A stretch of 64,000 nt of DNA from Xylophilus ampelinus (GCF_901875635.1 NZ_CABFMN010000074.1:1-64000), one strand, 5' to 3'. Counted from the first letter of the stretch, positions 26,109 to 37,000 are shown. The notes: generated by a model from the sequence alone, not told the origin. Translations and numbers: made by a program.

Positions 26109-26816
26109 TCAATCGCTGGCTACGATCTGGCCGTGCGCGAGATGAACGACTTTGTTGCACTCCTTGGCGATCAGGTCCGGAGAGTGGGACGCCAGAACCA
26201 GGATGCCCGACCCCGCTACGACGTCACGCATCCTTTTTTCCGCCTTCTCGGTGAATTCGGCGTCGCCCACCGACAGCCATTCGTCCATCAGCAGGATGTC
26301 GGCCTGGACACTGGTCGAGATGGAGAACGCAAGCCGCATCATCATGCCCGTCGAATAGGTGCGGACGGGCATATTGATGTACTCGCCCAACCCGCTGAAT
26401 TCGACGATCTCGGGCGCCTTGCGATCGATCTCGCGCTTGCTCAGCCCCATCACCAGTCCGCGCAGCATGATGTTCTCCAAGCCAGTCGCATCGGCTTCGA
26501 TGCCCAAGGCCGGATCGATCAGACTGGTAACACTGCCCTGGCGCACAAAGCGGCCGGCGGTCGGCTCGTAGACGCCGGCCAGCGTCCGCAGCAGCGTCGA
26601 CTTGCCTGCGCCGTTGTGACCGACCAGGCCAAGGCGATCGCCGGCCTTGAGCTCAATGTTGATACCGCTCAGGGCTTGGACGACTGTTACGCCTGTTTCC
26701 TTGCCAAAGCGGCCACCCGTCACGGACGCGGCCAGCGTTTTCTTCAATGACGCGGCGCCGGCGCCATAAATGGGAAAGCTGACGCTGACGTCCTGGAGAG
26801 AAATGAGGGCGCTCAT
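26109..26816 (-). CDS. Polysaccharide/O-antigen ABC exporter, ATP-binding protein (Wzt/KpsT-like)
   Basis: This ATPase of 235 residues powers export of an undecaprenyl-linked polysaccharide. It has Walker A GHNGAGKSTLLR (near residue 62), the signature YSTGMMMRLAFS and Walker B DILLMDEWLSVGD, and the FGLENIMLRG-like region typical of polysaccharide ABC-2 ATPases. It ends shortly after the switch histidine (VLASHSPDLI), so the C-terminal carbohydrate-binding domain of classical Wzt proteins is absent. That shape resembles KpsT or the short Wzt of systems where chain length is not sensed by the transporter. It lies 31 bp after the permease gene. Confidence 0.92.
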   Translation of the reverse strand: MSALISLQDVSVSFPIYGAGAASLKKTLAASVTGGRFGKETGVTVVQALSGINIELKAGDRLGLVGHNGAGKSTLLRTLAGVYEPTAGRFVRQGSVTSLIDPALGIEADATGLENIMLRGLVMGLSKREIDRKAPEIVEFSGLGEYINMPVRTYSTGMMMRLAFSISTSVQADILLMDEWLSVGDAEFTEKAEKRMRDVVAGSGILVLASHSPDLIAKECNKVVHLAHGQIVASD

Positions 26817-26847
26817 GGATGATGCTGTCGAGAAACAAGGGGTGGAA

Positions 26848-27651
26848 TCAGAGCCAGTACACCACGCGGCGGCGGTATTTGCGGAACAGGAGTGCGCAAA
26901 TGGCGAGGTTGGCCAACGTCCAACCCAAGATTCCCAACCAACTGTGCGCGGAGGCGACTCCGCCCATCAGTGGCGTGCGCAGCAGATCCAGCATCTGCGC
27001 AAGCGGATTCCAGAGGATGTAATGCGCGCGCCCAGGCAGGTTTTCGGGCAGCCAGAACACTGGCGTCAGGAACATCAGCATCTGCATGATGCTGGTGACG
27101 ATCTGGGTGACATCGCGGTAGCGTGTACAGATGATCCCCAGCCACAGCCCCAGTGCATGGGCATTGACGATCAGCAGCGCGAAAGCGGGAAAGACCAGCA
27201 GCGCCTGCCAAGACAGGCTGATGCCTGCCCACAGCGCGACCGGGATATACAGCACGATGTGATGCCCGAACTGGATCACATTGCGCGCCAGCGTGCGCCA
27301 CACGAACAGCGTGATGGGAAAATAGCCTTGCCGGAGGTAGTGCGCTGCGTGGACGAAGGAGTTGCACGAGTCCGTGATTGTGCTGGACAGAAAGCCCCAG
27401 AAAATGATACCGAGGGCCAAGTGAGGAAAGAACTTGGACAGCTCGGTCCCGAACAGGGATGCATATAGCGGCCCCATGCCACCAATCATCGCTCCCATGC
27501 TCAGCGTGAGCCACAACGGCCCGAGCATGGATCGCCTGTACCGCAGCACGATGTCGAACCAGGCCAAGGTCCACCAGATATCGGTTCTGCGAGTTCCTTC
27601 CCACCAGTCGCTCCAGGCGCTGCGATGTAGGTTGGAGTGCACTTGGCTCAT
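26848..27651 (-). CDS. Polysaccharide/O-antigen ABC exporter, permease (Wzm-like)
   Basis: This integral membrane protein of 267 residues has about six hydrophobic segments and the ABC-2 permease layout: an amphipathic N-terminus with WWEGTRRTDIWWTLAWFDIVLRYRRS-like aromatic residues, SMLGPLWLTLSMGAMIGGMG, and a late MLMFLTPVFWLPENLPG loop followed by WNPLAQMLDLLRTPLMG. It forms the channel for the ATPase encoded next to it. It is the first gene of the four-gene minus-strand operon that ends with two glycosyltransferases. A 503-bp gene-free region separates it from the divergent glycosyltransferase operon. Confidence 0.93.
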   Translation of the reverse strand: MSQVHSNLHRSAWSDWWEGTRRTDIWWTLAWFDIVLRYRRSMLGPLWLTLSMGAMIGGMGPLYASLFGTELSKFFPHLALGIIFWGFLSSTITDSCNSFVHAAHYLRQGYFPITLFVWRTLARNVIQFGHHIVLYIPVALWAGISLSWQALLVFPAFALLIVNAHALGLWLGIICTRYRDVTQIVTSIMQMLMFLTPVFWLPENLPGRAHYILWNPLAQMLDLLRTPLMGGVASAHSWLGILGWTLANLAICALLFRKYRRRVVYWL

Positions 27652-28154
27652 GTTGGGTATGTCTTTCTAAAGGCGAGTGCCCCGCCGAATTGGAGCACCG
27701 GTTGCTAAGTGCGATGTAACGATCGCCGCGTGGGGCAACCCGCAATTTTAAGGTGGCGCATGCCTGAACCTGACCACAGGCCACCGAATGCCGATCTGAT
27801 GAGTCGCTCCATCGCGAGCCGTCGCTCGTTCGTCCGGGATCGTCCGCGCGGGCGACCGCCCGAGCCCGCGCGGCCCAGAAGATGCGGCGCGAGCTTAGGA
27901 GACAATCCCCGGTTGCCGCTTATGGGCAGCCTAGCCCAGGAGGCGCGTGCCGGCTGGCTGCCACAGGCCCTTGGCTGGCAGAGCGGTACCCCGACGGTAC
28001 CGCCGATCCGTATCGCTGAAACCAACGTATTTAACAATGTCATGACCACTCGTTGGCGTAAGGCCTTGCGCCGTGATCGTGCTCGCACTTCGCATCTGCC
28101 TTCGGCAGCACGGGGGCCGGCCCGAGATCGCGCCGGCACCGTCGAGGTGACGGA
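27652..28154. other. 503-bp gene-free region between divergent polysaccharide operons
   Basis: Both strands were read. A 149-codon ORF (27709-28158, plus) spans it, but its codons lack the strong third-position GC bias of true genes here and the product is arginine-rich and unlike any known family, so I treat it as chance. The region holds low-GC patches (near 27740 and 28015-28045) and a small GGTACC-CCGAC-GGTACC inverted repeat near 27985. It presumably carries promoters for both operons, but none stands out. Confidence 0.5.
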
Positions 28155-30062
28155 ATGAGCGGTTTGGGCGGTGGCTTCTCGCGGCTCGCACGCATGGCCG
28201 GGTTGGTGCCGGCCGCGGTCCGGAAGGGCGGAGGGATTGGCCCCATGCTGCAGCGCATGGTCGAGATCTCTCGTGAAAAGGGCGCAAGCGGCGTGATGCG
28301 GTCGATCATGGTGCTGTTGCACGGCGACGGACCGCCGTTGATGGCCGATGCGAACCGGCCCGACCGACTCCAGTATCGCGAGTGGATCAAGCGCTACGAC
28401 CAGCCCCTGGATGCGAAGGCGCGCCGGGCCGCACTCGAAGAGTTCCATGGCTGGACGGCCAACCCCAGCTTCGTCGTCGTCGTCGATGCGCGCCAGGCCG
28501 GCGAGGCACAGCTCGCTCGGGCCATGCAGTCGCTCGCCAGCCAATCCTTCGCGCAATGGCGGGGCATGGCCTTCTGCACGGAGGGCGACGCGATGCGCCA
28601 GGCTTGGCTGGCGGCTGCGACCAGAGCGCATCCGCGCATCGCCTTGGCCGCTTCGGGCGCTGCGGTCGAACTGCAGGCCGGCGAATGGCTTGCCGTGCTC
28701 GACGGGCGCGATGCCCTGGCCGCAGACGCGCTGCTGCGCCTGGCGCAAAGCCTGCAGGCGCATCCTGCGGCGCTGATGCTCTATTCGGATGAGGATCGCA
28801 TCGCGGCCAACGGCGAGCGTTCCGCCGGTTATTTCAAGCCCGCCTGGAATCCCGATCTCGCGCGTTCGCAGGACTACCTGAGCCGTCTCGGCGCATTCGA
28901 TGCCACATTGGTTCGGCGAGCGGGTGGCTTTCGCCTGGGCGGCGATGAATCGGCGGGATACGAGCTCGCCTTGCGCTGTGCAGACGCTGCAGCGCCCGAG
29001 GCGATCGTCCATGTGCCTTCGATGCTCTACCACCGCCATGTGGCCGATGCGACCCGGCCCGACGCGATGGACCCTGCGGAATACGCACCTGCTGGCGGAG
29101 AGTTCGCCGTGGCGGCCCATCTACGCCGCCGCGGCCTGCATGCCGATGTGGAGCGTGATGCGGCGGGCTTCCGCGTGCGCTATCGCCTGCCCGAGCCGGC
29201 GCCGCTGGTCACCCTCATCATCCCCACGCGCAACGGCCTTTCGCTGGTGCGGCAGTGCATCGACAGCATCCTGAACAGGACGGACTACCCAAACTACGAA
29301 ATCGTTCTGGTCGACAACGGCTCGGACGATGCGGCGGCGCTCGCCTATTTCGAGGAGCTCAAACAGCATCCGAAGATCCGGGTCCTGCGTGACGACAGTC
29401 CTTTCAACTATTCGGCACTGAACAACCAGGCCGCCGCCATCGCGCGCGGCGAGGTCCTGGGCTTGATCAACAACGACATCGAAGTCATCTCTCCGGGCTG
29501 GCTGACGGAGATGGTGTCCATCGCCGTGCAGGAGGGTGTCGGCGCCGTGGGCGCGCGCCTCTGGTATCCCGACGGAAAGCTCCAGCATGGCGGCGTGGTT
29601 CTTGGCTACCGGCGCGGCGTGGCCGACCATGCACACCGGCACCTGGAACGGGGCGAAGCGGGCTATTTCGGCCGTGCCGCGCTGATGCAAACCTTCAGCG
29701 CCGTCACCGCTGCCTGCCTTCTGGTTCGCAAGGACCGCTTCGATGCGGTTGGCCGACTGGACGAGGAAAACCTGAAAGTCGCCTTCAACGACGTGGACTT
29801 GTGCCTGCGCTTGCGCGAGGCCGGGTACCGCAATGTGTGGACGCCATACGCCGACCTGTACCACCACGAGTCCGCGACGCGCCCTTCCGATCTGCGGCCC
29901 GAGCAGGTCGAGCGCTTCATGCGCGAGGAGCGCTTCATGTTCGACCGCTGGGGCGACCTGCTGTTCAACGATCCGGCCTACAGCCCCAATCTGACGATCG
30001 CGCAGGAAGACTTCAGCCTGGCCTGGCCGCCGCGCGTGCCAGTGGTGGGGTTCGGCCGGTGA
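28155..30062 (+). CDS. Family 2 glycosyltransferase with two GT-A-like domains
   Basis: The protein of 635 residues has an N-terminal GT2-like domain (residues about 110-330, with VLDGRDALA, MLYSDEDRI and KPAWNPDLARSQDYL) and a complete C-terminal GT2 domain (LVTLIIPTRNGLSLVRQCID, YEIVLVDNGSDD, INNDIEVISPGW, VGARLWYPDGKLQHGGVVLG, FNDVDLCLRLREAGYRNVW). This organisation is common among O-antigen rhamnosyl- and other hexosyltransferases. It opens a plus-strand run of three GT2 genes and its stop overlaps the GTG of the next. It is a full-length relative of the shorter protein at 22079. Confidence 0.9.
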   Translation: MSGLGGGFSRLARMAGLVPAAVRKGGGIGPMLQRMVEISREKGASGVMRSIMVLLHGDGPPLMADANRPDRLQYREWIKRYDQPLDAKARRAALEEFHGWTANPSFVVVVDARQAGEAQLARAMQSLASQSFAQWRGMAFCTEGDAMRQAWLAAATRAHPRIALAASGAAVELQAGEWLAVLDGRDALAADALLRLAQSLQAHPAALMLYSDEDRIAANGERSAGYFKPAWNPDLARSQDYLSRLGAFDATLVRRAGGFRLGGDESAGYELALRCADAAAPEAIVHVPSMLYHRHVADATRPDAMDPAEYAPAGGEFAVAAHLRRRGLHADVERDAAGFRVRYRLPEPAPLVTLIIPTRNGLSLVRQCIDSILNRTDYPNYEIVLVDNGSDDAAALAYFEELKQHPKIRVLRDDSPFNYSALNNQAAAIARGEVLGLINNDIEVISPGWLTEMVSIAVQEGVGAVGARLWYPDGKLQHGGVVLGYRRGVADHAHRHLERGEAGYFGRAALMQTFSAVTAACLLVRKDRFDAVGRLDEENLKVAFNDVDLCLRLREAGYRNVWTPYADLYHHESATRPSDLRPEQVERFMREERFMFDRWGDLLFNDPAYSPNLTIAQEDFSLAWPPRVPVVGFGR

Positions 30063-31054
30063 CGGCGCTCGACGTGTCGGTGGCCCTGTGCACCTGGAAT
30101 GGCGCGCGCTTCCTGGCCGAGCAGGTGCGCAGCATCTGCCTGCAGACACGACCGCCTCGCGAGATCGTGCTGTCCGACGACGGGTCGTCCGACGCCAGTG
30201 TCGAAGTGGTCCGCCATACCGTTGCACGGTGCCTGCAGGAGCGGCCTGGTCTGGCCATCGACCTGCGCGTCATCGTCAACCAGCCTGCGCTGCGGGTCAC
30301 CCGCAACTTCGAGCAGGCCGCGTCGGCATGCCGGGGCGCGCTGATCGCTCTGAGCGATCAGGACGATGTCTGGGTGCCCGACAAGCTCGAGCGAATCGTT
30401 GCGTTGTTCGAAGCGCGGCCCGCGCTGCTGCTCGTCCATTCGGACGCGCGGCTCGTCGACGGAGCCGGGGTGCCCCTGGGGGGCACGCTTTTCCACGCGT
30501 TGGAGACCAAAGAGAGTGAGCTGGCGCGCATCCACAGCGGGCGGGCCTTCGATGTCTACCTGCGCCGCAACCTCGTGACCGGTGCCACGGCCGTCTTCCG
30601 GCGGGAACTGCTGGACGACGCGCGGCCGTTCCCGGTGGAGTGGGTGCACGACGAATGGCTCGCGATCATCGCGTCCTCGCTGGGAGAGGTGGATGTGATC
30701 GAGGCACCGCTGATCGACTACCGCCAGCACGGCGGCAACCAGATCGGCGCGCGCCGGGACACCTTCAAGGAGAAGCTGCAGAAGGCGCTCGGTTCCCGCG
30801 GCAGCACCCATGTGAAGCGGGCAGCCAAGGCAGAACAGGTTCTGCAGCGTCTGCTCGGCTTCGGCGAGCGCATCAGCCCGCAGCGCATCGAGCAGGTGCG
30901 CGGCAAGGTGACGCACCAGAACTTTCGCGCGCATCTGCCCAAGTCGCGGCTGGCCCGCATCGGCCCGGTGCTGCGCGAGGCGGCGACCGGCCGCTACGAT
31001 CTCTACGGCCGCGGTTTCCGCGGCATCGTGCGCGATCTCTTCGAGGCCGTCTGA
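30059..31054 (+). CDS. Family 2 glycosyltransferase (rhamnosyltransferase-like)
   Basis: A single-domain GT2 of 331 residues: LDVSVALCTWNGARFLAEQVRSI, PREIVLSDDGSSDAS, LIALSDQDDVWVPDKLERI (metal-binding DQDD) and an acceptor region with WVHDEWLAIIASSLG and IEAPLIDYRQHGGNQIG. The DQDDVW and YRQHGxNxxG motifs are typical of rhamnosyltransferases of the RfbN/WbbL type. The start is a GTG overlapping the previous stop by 4 bases. It probably transfers rhamnose made by the rfbBDAC products, an inference from motif and context. Confidence 0.88.
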   Translation: MTALDVSVALCTWNGARFLAEQVRSICLQTRPPREIVLSDDGSSDASVEVVRHTVARCLQERPGLAIDLRVIVNQPALRVTRNFEQAASACRGALIALSDQDDVWVPDKLERIVALFEARPALLLVHSDARLVDGAGVPLGGTLFHALETKESELARIHSGRAFDVYLRRNLVTGATAVFRRELLDDARPFPVEWVHDEWLAIIASSLGEVDVIEAPLIDYRQHGGNQIGARRDTFKEKLQKALGSRGSTHVKRAAKAEQVLQRLLGFGERISPQRIEQVRGKVTHQNFRAHLPKSRLARIGPVLREAATGRYDLYGRGFRGIVRDLFEAV

Positions 31055-31109
31055 TGCCTTGATTCCGCGCCCGAGATCAGACAACTGCAACGACCACAAC
31101 CAGCCATCC

Positions 31110-32150
31110 ATGGAAAGCCCTTCCGCAGCGCACGCCACCAGTCCTTCGGGCGTGGTGGTGGTGATTCCCTACTACAACGGCGCCAGGTTCATCGAGCGCT
31201 CCCTGGCCAGCGTGTTCGCCCAGACGCTGCCTGCAGACGAAGTGGTGGTCGTCAACGATGGTTCCCGGCCGGAAGAGCGAGCCTTCCTCGACGAGATGGC
31301 GGCACGGCATCCGATCCGTATCGTCGACCAGCCCAATGGCGGACAGGGATCGGCACGCAACACAGGGGTGCGCGTCTCTGCTGCGCCTTACATCAGTTTC
31401 CTGGACCAGGACGACTTCTACCTGCCCAACCACATCCGCGACCTGCGCGAGGCCGTGCCCCAGGACGAGCCCTCGTTCGGCTTCGTCTATGCCGACCTCG
31501 CCGAGGCCGAGGGCGACGGTCTGATCGTGCGCTGGGGCATGGTGAAGGAGCATGCCGAACATCCCAAGCGGAACCTGCACCGCATGCTGCGCGACGACCT
31601 GTTCATCCTGCCCTCGGCCTCGCTGATCGGGCGGCGGGCGTTCGAGGCCGTGGGCGGCTTCGACACGCAGTTCATGGGCTACGAAGACGACGACCTGTTT
31701 CTGCGCCTTTTCCGGGCCGGCTTCACCAACCACTTCCTGGACAAGGTCGTCACCGTCTGGTGCATCCACACCGCCAGTACATCGTTCGACATCCGGATGG
31801 TGCGCAGCCGCTTCAAGTACTTCAGGAAGCTCGTCACCGAGTACCCCGACCAGCCGCGCTTTCGGCGCTTCTTCCTGCGCGAGTGCTTCATCCCGCGCTT
31901 CGGTCGCTATTTCATCGATCATGTGATCGAGGCCGTGAAGGCCGACGATGCCAACCGCGCGGAGATGAGCGCCATCCTGGCGGAGTACGCCGCCATCGTG
32001 CTGGCCAATCCCGCAGTGGGCCGCAAGTACAAGCTCAAGTTGCGCGCGATCGTGTTCATGGTGGAGCACAGTCCGCCGTGGCTCATCCGCGGGATCGGCT
32101 CCTTCACGCGCCTGCCGGGCGTGCGCTGGATGCGTTCACTGCTGGGTTGA
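31110..32150 (+). CDS. Family 2 glycosyltransferase
   Basis: This GT2 enzyme of 346 residues begins its catalytic domain with GVVVVIPYYNGARFIERSLA, continues with DEVVVVNDGSRP and NGGQGSARNTGV, and has the metal motif ISFLDQDDFYLPNH. Later a FMGYEDDDLFLRLFRAG segment supplies the acceptor-side acidic residues. The C-terminal 100 residues are helical and not assigned. The ATG at 31110 is preferred to one at 31059 because it lies close to the domain. It ends 15 bases inside the convergent neighbouring glycosyltransferase gene. Confidence 0.87.
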   Translation: MESPSAAHATSPSGVVVVIPYYNGARFIERSLASVFAQTLPADEVVVVNDGSRPEERAFLDEMAARHPIRIVDQPNGGQGSARNTGVRVSAAPYISFLDQDDFYLPNHIRDLREAVPQDEPSFGFVYADLAEAEGDGLIVRWGMVKEHAEHPKRNLHRMLRDDLFILPSASLIGRRAFEAVGGFDTQFMGYEDDDLFLRLFRAGFTNHFLDKVVTVWCIHTASTSFDIRMVRSRFKYFRKLVTEYPDQPRFRRFFLRECFIPRFGRYFIDHVIEAVKADDANRAEMSAILAEYAAIVLANPAVGRKYKLKLRAIVFMVEHSPPWLIRGIGSFTRLPGVRWMRSLLG

Positions 32151-32903
32151 GTCGGCGCGAGCGCTCCGCAGCCAGTAGCGCCAGAAGGCTGCCGAGCTCC
32201 ACACCTTGAGCAGGCTCGTGATGTGCCAGTACAGATGCCGGCGGCTCGTGCGGCTGGCGCGCTGGGCCTCGTGGTGCGCCAGCAGGTCCTCGCCCACCTG
32301 CAGCCGCCAGCCCGCGAGCGCAAGGCGGGCGCAGATGTCGAAGTCCTCGCCATACATGAAGAAGCGTTCGTCGAAGCCCTGCACGCTTGCATAGGCCTCG
32401 GCGCGGAACAGCATGAACAGACCCGGCACCCAGGCGGGGGCCGCCGGGACCGTGTAGCCCGGCTGGCGGCGGCGCAGGATCTCCAGCGGCGTCAGCACGC
32501 GGCGGTGCTGTTCGGGCGCGGCCTTGCCCGGCTCCAGGATGCGCGGCGTGAGCAGGCCCGCATCGGGCCGCGCCTGCGCCAGCAGCGGCGCCAGGACGTC
32601 GCGGTCGAAGCGGATGTCGGGGTTGAGCACCAGGAACCAGGGCGTAGCGCAGCGGCGGAAGGCCTGGTTGTTGTTGGCGCCGAAGCCCATCGGCTGCGGG
32701 TTGTCGATGCGCTCGACGGGGAAGGACCATCGGCGACCGGCGAGCAGGTCGGCCTCCGGGATGTTGACTGTGAGCACCACCTTGTCGACAAGGCTCGCGC
32801 TGAAGGCGTCGAGCTGGTCGAGCAGCGGGAGGATCAGCGCCAGCTGCCCATGGCTCACGATCGACACGGTGATGGGCAGGCGCTCGATCGTCGTCACAGG
32901 CAT
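32136..32903 (-). CDS. Family 2 glycosyltransferase
   Basis: The 255-residue GT2 belongs to the rhamnosyltransferase/WbbL-like group: PITVSIVSHGQLALILPLLD, IDNPQPMGFGANNNQAFR, PWFLVLNPDIRFDRDVL (the NPDI motif), a WVPGLFMLFRAEAYASVQGFDERFFMYGEDFDICARL stretch with the catalytic-loop acidic residues, and HHEAQRASRTSRRHLYWHITSLL. Such enzymes commonly add L-rhamnose to lipid-linked GlcNAc, which would fit the WecA-like initiator encoded next door. It is the only minus-strand gene in this section and overlaps its convergent neighbour by 15 bases. Confidence 0.88.
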   Translation of the reverse strand: MPVTTIERLPITVSIVSHGQLALILPLLDQLDAFSASLVDKVVLTVNIPEADLLAGRRWSFPVERIDNPQPMGFGANNNQAFRRCATPWFLVLNPDIRFDRDVLAPLLAQARPDAGLLTPRILEPGKAAPEQHRRVLTPLEILRRRQPGYTVPAAPAWVPGLFMLFRAEAYASVQGFDERFFMYGEDFDICARLALAGWRLQVGEDLLAHHEAQRASRTSRRHLYWHITSLLKVWSSAAFWRYWLRSARADSTQQ

Positions 32904-32947
32904 GGTCTAATTTCGAGCGGGAATTCTAGGGTTCCCGCTCCCCACCC

Positions 32948-35015
<2,068 letters not shown>

Positions 35016-35037
35016 GCATCGCCTGCCACTGCGAAAA

Positions 35038-35122
35038 GCTAAGTTTCAGCTTAGCAATTTCTTTGGAAAAACGGGGCTTTGACGCCCGTCCATACTGCGC
35101 GAGGCGCTCCTGAATTCATAGC
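35038..35122 (-). repeat. Interspersed repeat family A, copy 2, between argB and galE
   Basis: Read on the minus strand: GCTATGAATTCAGGAGC, CTCGCGCAGTATGGACGGGCGT, CCCCGTTTTTCC, then a second palindrome GCTAAGCTGAAACTTAGC. The middle part matches the copy at 62830-62895. It may end transcription of both convergent genes. Confidence 0.65.
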
Positions 35123-35148
35123 AAACCGGGTGCTTCGCGGCAGACCGC

Positions 35149-36165
35149 TCAGGCGTAGCCGGACGGGTTGCCCTGCTGCCAGCGCCAGCTGTCCGAGCAC
35201 ATCGCGTCCAGTCCGCGGCGGGCCTTCCATCCCAGCACCCGCTCGGCCAGCGAAGGGTCGGCCCAGTAGGCCGGCACGTCGCCCGGGCGCCGCGGGCCCA
35301 CTTCGTAGGCGATGGGCCGGGCGGCGGCGCGCTCGAAGGCCTGCACCACCTGCAGCACCGACAGGCCGATGCCCGTGCCCAGATTCAGCGTCAGCAGGCC
35401 GGGCGCCGCCTGCGCCCGACGCAGCGCCGCCACATGGCCCTCGGCCAGGTCCATCACATGGACATAGTCGCGCACACCGGTGCCGTCCGGTGTTGGGTAG
35501 TCGCCGCCATGCACCACCAGACGGTCGCGCAGGCCCACCGCCACCTGGCACACGAAAGGCATGAGGTTGTTGGGCTTGCCTTGGGGGTGCTCGCCGATCA
35601 GTCCGCTCTCGTGCGCGCCCACCGGGTTGAAGTAGCGCAGCAGCGCGATGCGCCACGCCGGGCGTGCGGCCTGCCAGTCGGCCAGCGTTTCCTCGACGAT
35701 CCGCTTGGATCGGCCGTAGGGGTTCGCGGGGCGGCAGGGCGCGTCTTCGGGAATTGGCGAATGCTCGGGGTCGCCGTAGACCGTGGCGGAGGAGGAGAAC
35801 ACCAGCGTCTGCACCCCGGCTGCCTCCATGGCCCGTGCCAGTACCCAGGTGCCGTGCACGTTGGTGTCGTAGTAGCCCAGGGGGTCGGCCACCGAATCGC
35901 CCACCGCCTTGAGGCCTGCGAAGTGGATGACTCCGGCGATGCGATGTTCGGCGAACACGCGATCGAGCAGCGCACGGTCGCGCACGTCGCCTTCGATCCA
36001 GCCAGGACGCTGGCCGGTGATGCGTTCCAGCCGGTCGAGCACCCGGACGTCGCTGTTGCACAGGTTGTCGAGCACCAGCGGGCTGTAACCGGCGGCGCTC
36101 AGGGCGACACAGGTGTGGCTGCCGATGAAACCAGCGCCGCCGGTGACCAGGATGATGTCGCTCAT
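35149..36165 (-). CDS. galE: UDP-glucose 4-epimerase
   Basis: Interconverts UDP-glucose and UDP-galactose (or the N-acetyl forms). The 338-residue extended SDR has [60 protein letters not shown] and the catalytic NPYGRSKRIVEE (YxxxK). RDYVHVMDLAEGHVAALR is typical of GalE. It sits between argB and slmA on the opposite strand and, with the preceding locus, probably supplies sugar nucleotides for surface polysaccharide. Repeats of family A lie beyond argB and slmA. Confidence 0.96.
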   Translation of the reverse strand: MSDIILVTGGAGFIGSHTCVALSAAGYSPLVLDNLCNSDVRVLDRLERITGQRPGWIEGDVRDRALLDRVFAEHRIAGVIHFAGLKAVGDSVADPLGYYDTNVHGTWVLARAMEAAGVQTLVFSSSATVYGDPEHSPIPEDAPCRPANPYGRSKRIVEETLADWQAARPAWRIALLRYFNPVGAHESGLIGEHPQGKPNNLMPFVCQVAVGLRDRLVVHGGDYPTPDGTGVRDYVHVMDLAEGHVAALRRAQAAPGLLTLNLGTGIGLSVLQVVQAFERAAARPIAYEVGPRRPGDVPAYWADPSLAERVLGWKARRGLDAMCSDSWRWQQGNPSGYA

Positions 36166-36258
36166 GGACGGGGTTCCTCACGAAGGAGCGCGTTGTTGCG
36201 TACTGACACCAATATCGTCCATTTCATGGCGCTGCGGTTAAGGTCGCTCTTCAAGTGG

Positions 36259-36270
36259 GTGTCTACTCAC
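36259..36270. promoter_or_regulatory. Possible SlmA-binding site upstream of slmA
   Basis: GTGTCTACTCAC matches the E. coli SlmA-binding consensus GTGAGTACTCAC in 10 of 12 positions and lies 48 bp before the slmA start. Only one site was found by eye; binding is inference. Confidence 0.4.
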
Positions 36271-36317
36271 CTAGTTGTATATGGCAGAATCATTTATTTA
36301 CAAAATTGGTTGCGTTC

Positions 36318-36980
36318 ATGCAAAACGACGACACCCGTACGCTGAACACAGGCGATGACGACGGCAAGGCCGCCGTGGCCGAGCCGGCGGCTGCGCCCGT
36401 GCGCAAGCGTCCCAAGCCGGGCGAGCGTCGGGTCCAGATCCTCCAGGCGCTGGCCGCGATGCTGGAACAGCCAGGCGCGGAACGTGTGACGACCGCTGCG
36501 CTGGCGGCCCGGCTCGACGTCAGCGAGGCGGCCCTGTATCGCCACTTTGCGAGCAAGGCCCAGATGTTCGAGGGGCTGATCGACTTCATCGAGCAGAGCG
36601 TCTTCAGCCTCATCCACCAGATCACCGAGCGCGACGAACCGGGGCGCGAGCAGGCATCGCGCATCGTTGCCATGCTGGTGCAGTTCGCCGAAAAGAACCC
36701 GGGCATGACCCGCGTGATGGTGGGCGATGCGCTGGTGTTCGAGAACGAGCGCCTGCAGCAGCGCATGAACCTGTTCTTCGACAAGTTCGAGGCGGCGCTG
36801 CGCCAGGCCCTGCGCGGCGTGGCGTCGCAGGAAGGCTCGGCCACGCCGACCGTCGATGCCCAGGTGCGTGCCGCCACGCTCACCGCCTTCGTCGTGGGCC
36901 ACCTGCAGCGCTTCGCGCGCTCGGGATTCAAGCGCCTGCCCTCGGAGCACCTCGAGGCCGGCATCGCCCTCATGCTCTGA
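36318..36980 (+). CDS. slmA: Nucleoid occlusion factor SlmA (TetR fold)
   Basis: SlmA binds specific chromosomal sites and blocks FtsZ assembly over the nucleoid. The 220-residue protein has a disordered N-terminus (about 30 residues) and then strong similarity to E. coli SlmA: GERRVQILQALAAMLEQP, ERVTTAALAARLDVSEAALYRHFASKAQMFEGLIDFIEQS and FAEKNPGMTRVMVGDALVFENERLQQRMNLFFDKFEAALRQ. Neighbourhood with argB is typical of Burkholderiales. The region upstream is low in GC and contains one SlmA-site-like sequence, so autoregulation is conceivable. Confidence 0.93.
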   Translation: MQNDDTRTLNTGDDDGKAAVAEPAAAPVRKRPKPGERRVQILQALAAMLEQPGAERVTTAALAARLDVSEAALYRHFASKAQMFEGLIDFIEQSVFSLIHQITERDEPGREQASRIVAMLVQFAEKNPGMTRVMVGDALVFENERLQQRMNLFFDKFEAALRQALRGVASQEGSATPTVDAQVRAATLTAFVVGHLQRFARSGFKRLPSEHLEAGIALML

Positions 36981-37000
36981 GCCGTTGCACGGTACGCTCT

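Noticed and set aside
27709..28158. 149-codon plus-strand ORF in the spacer between the two polysaccharide operons, ending in an ATGA overlap with the next gene
   Set aside because: Codon third positions lack the strong GC bias of real genes here, the product is arginine-rich and low in hydrophobic core residues, and no family is recognisable.
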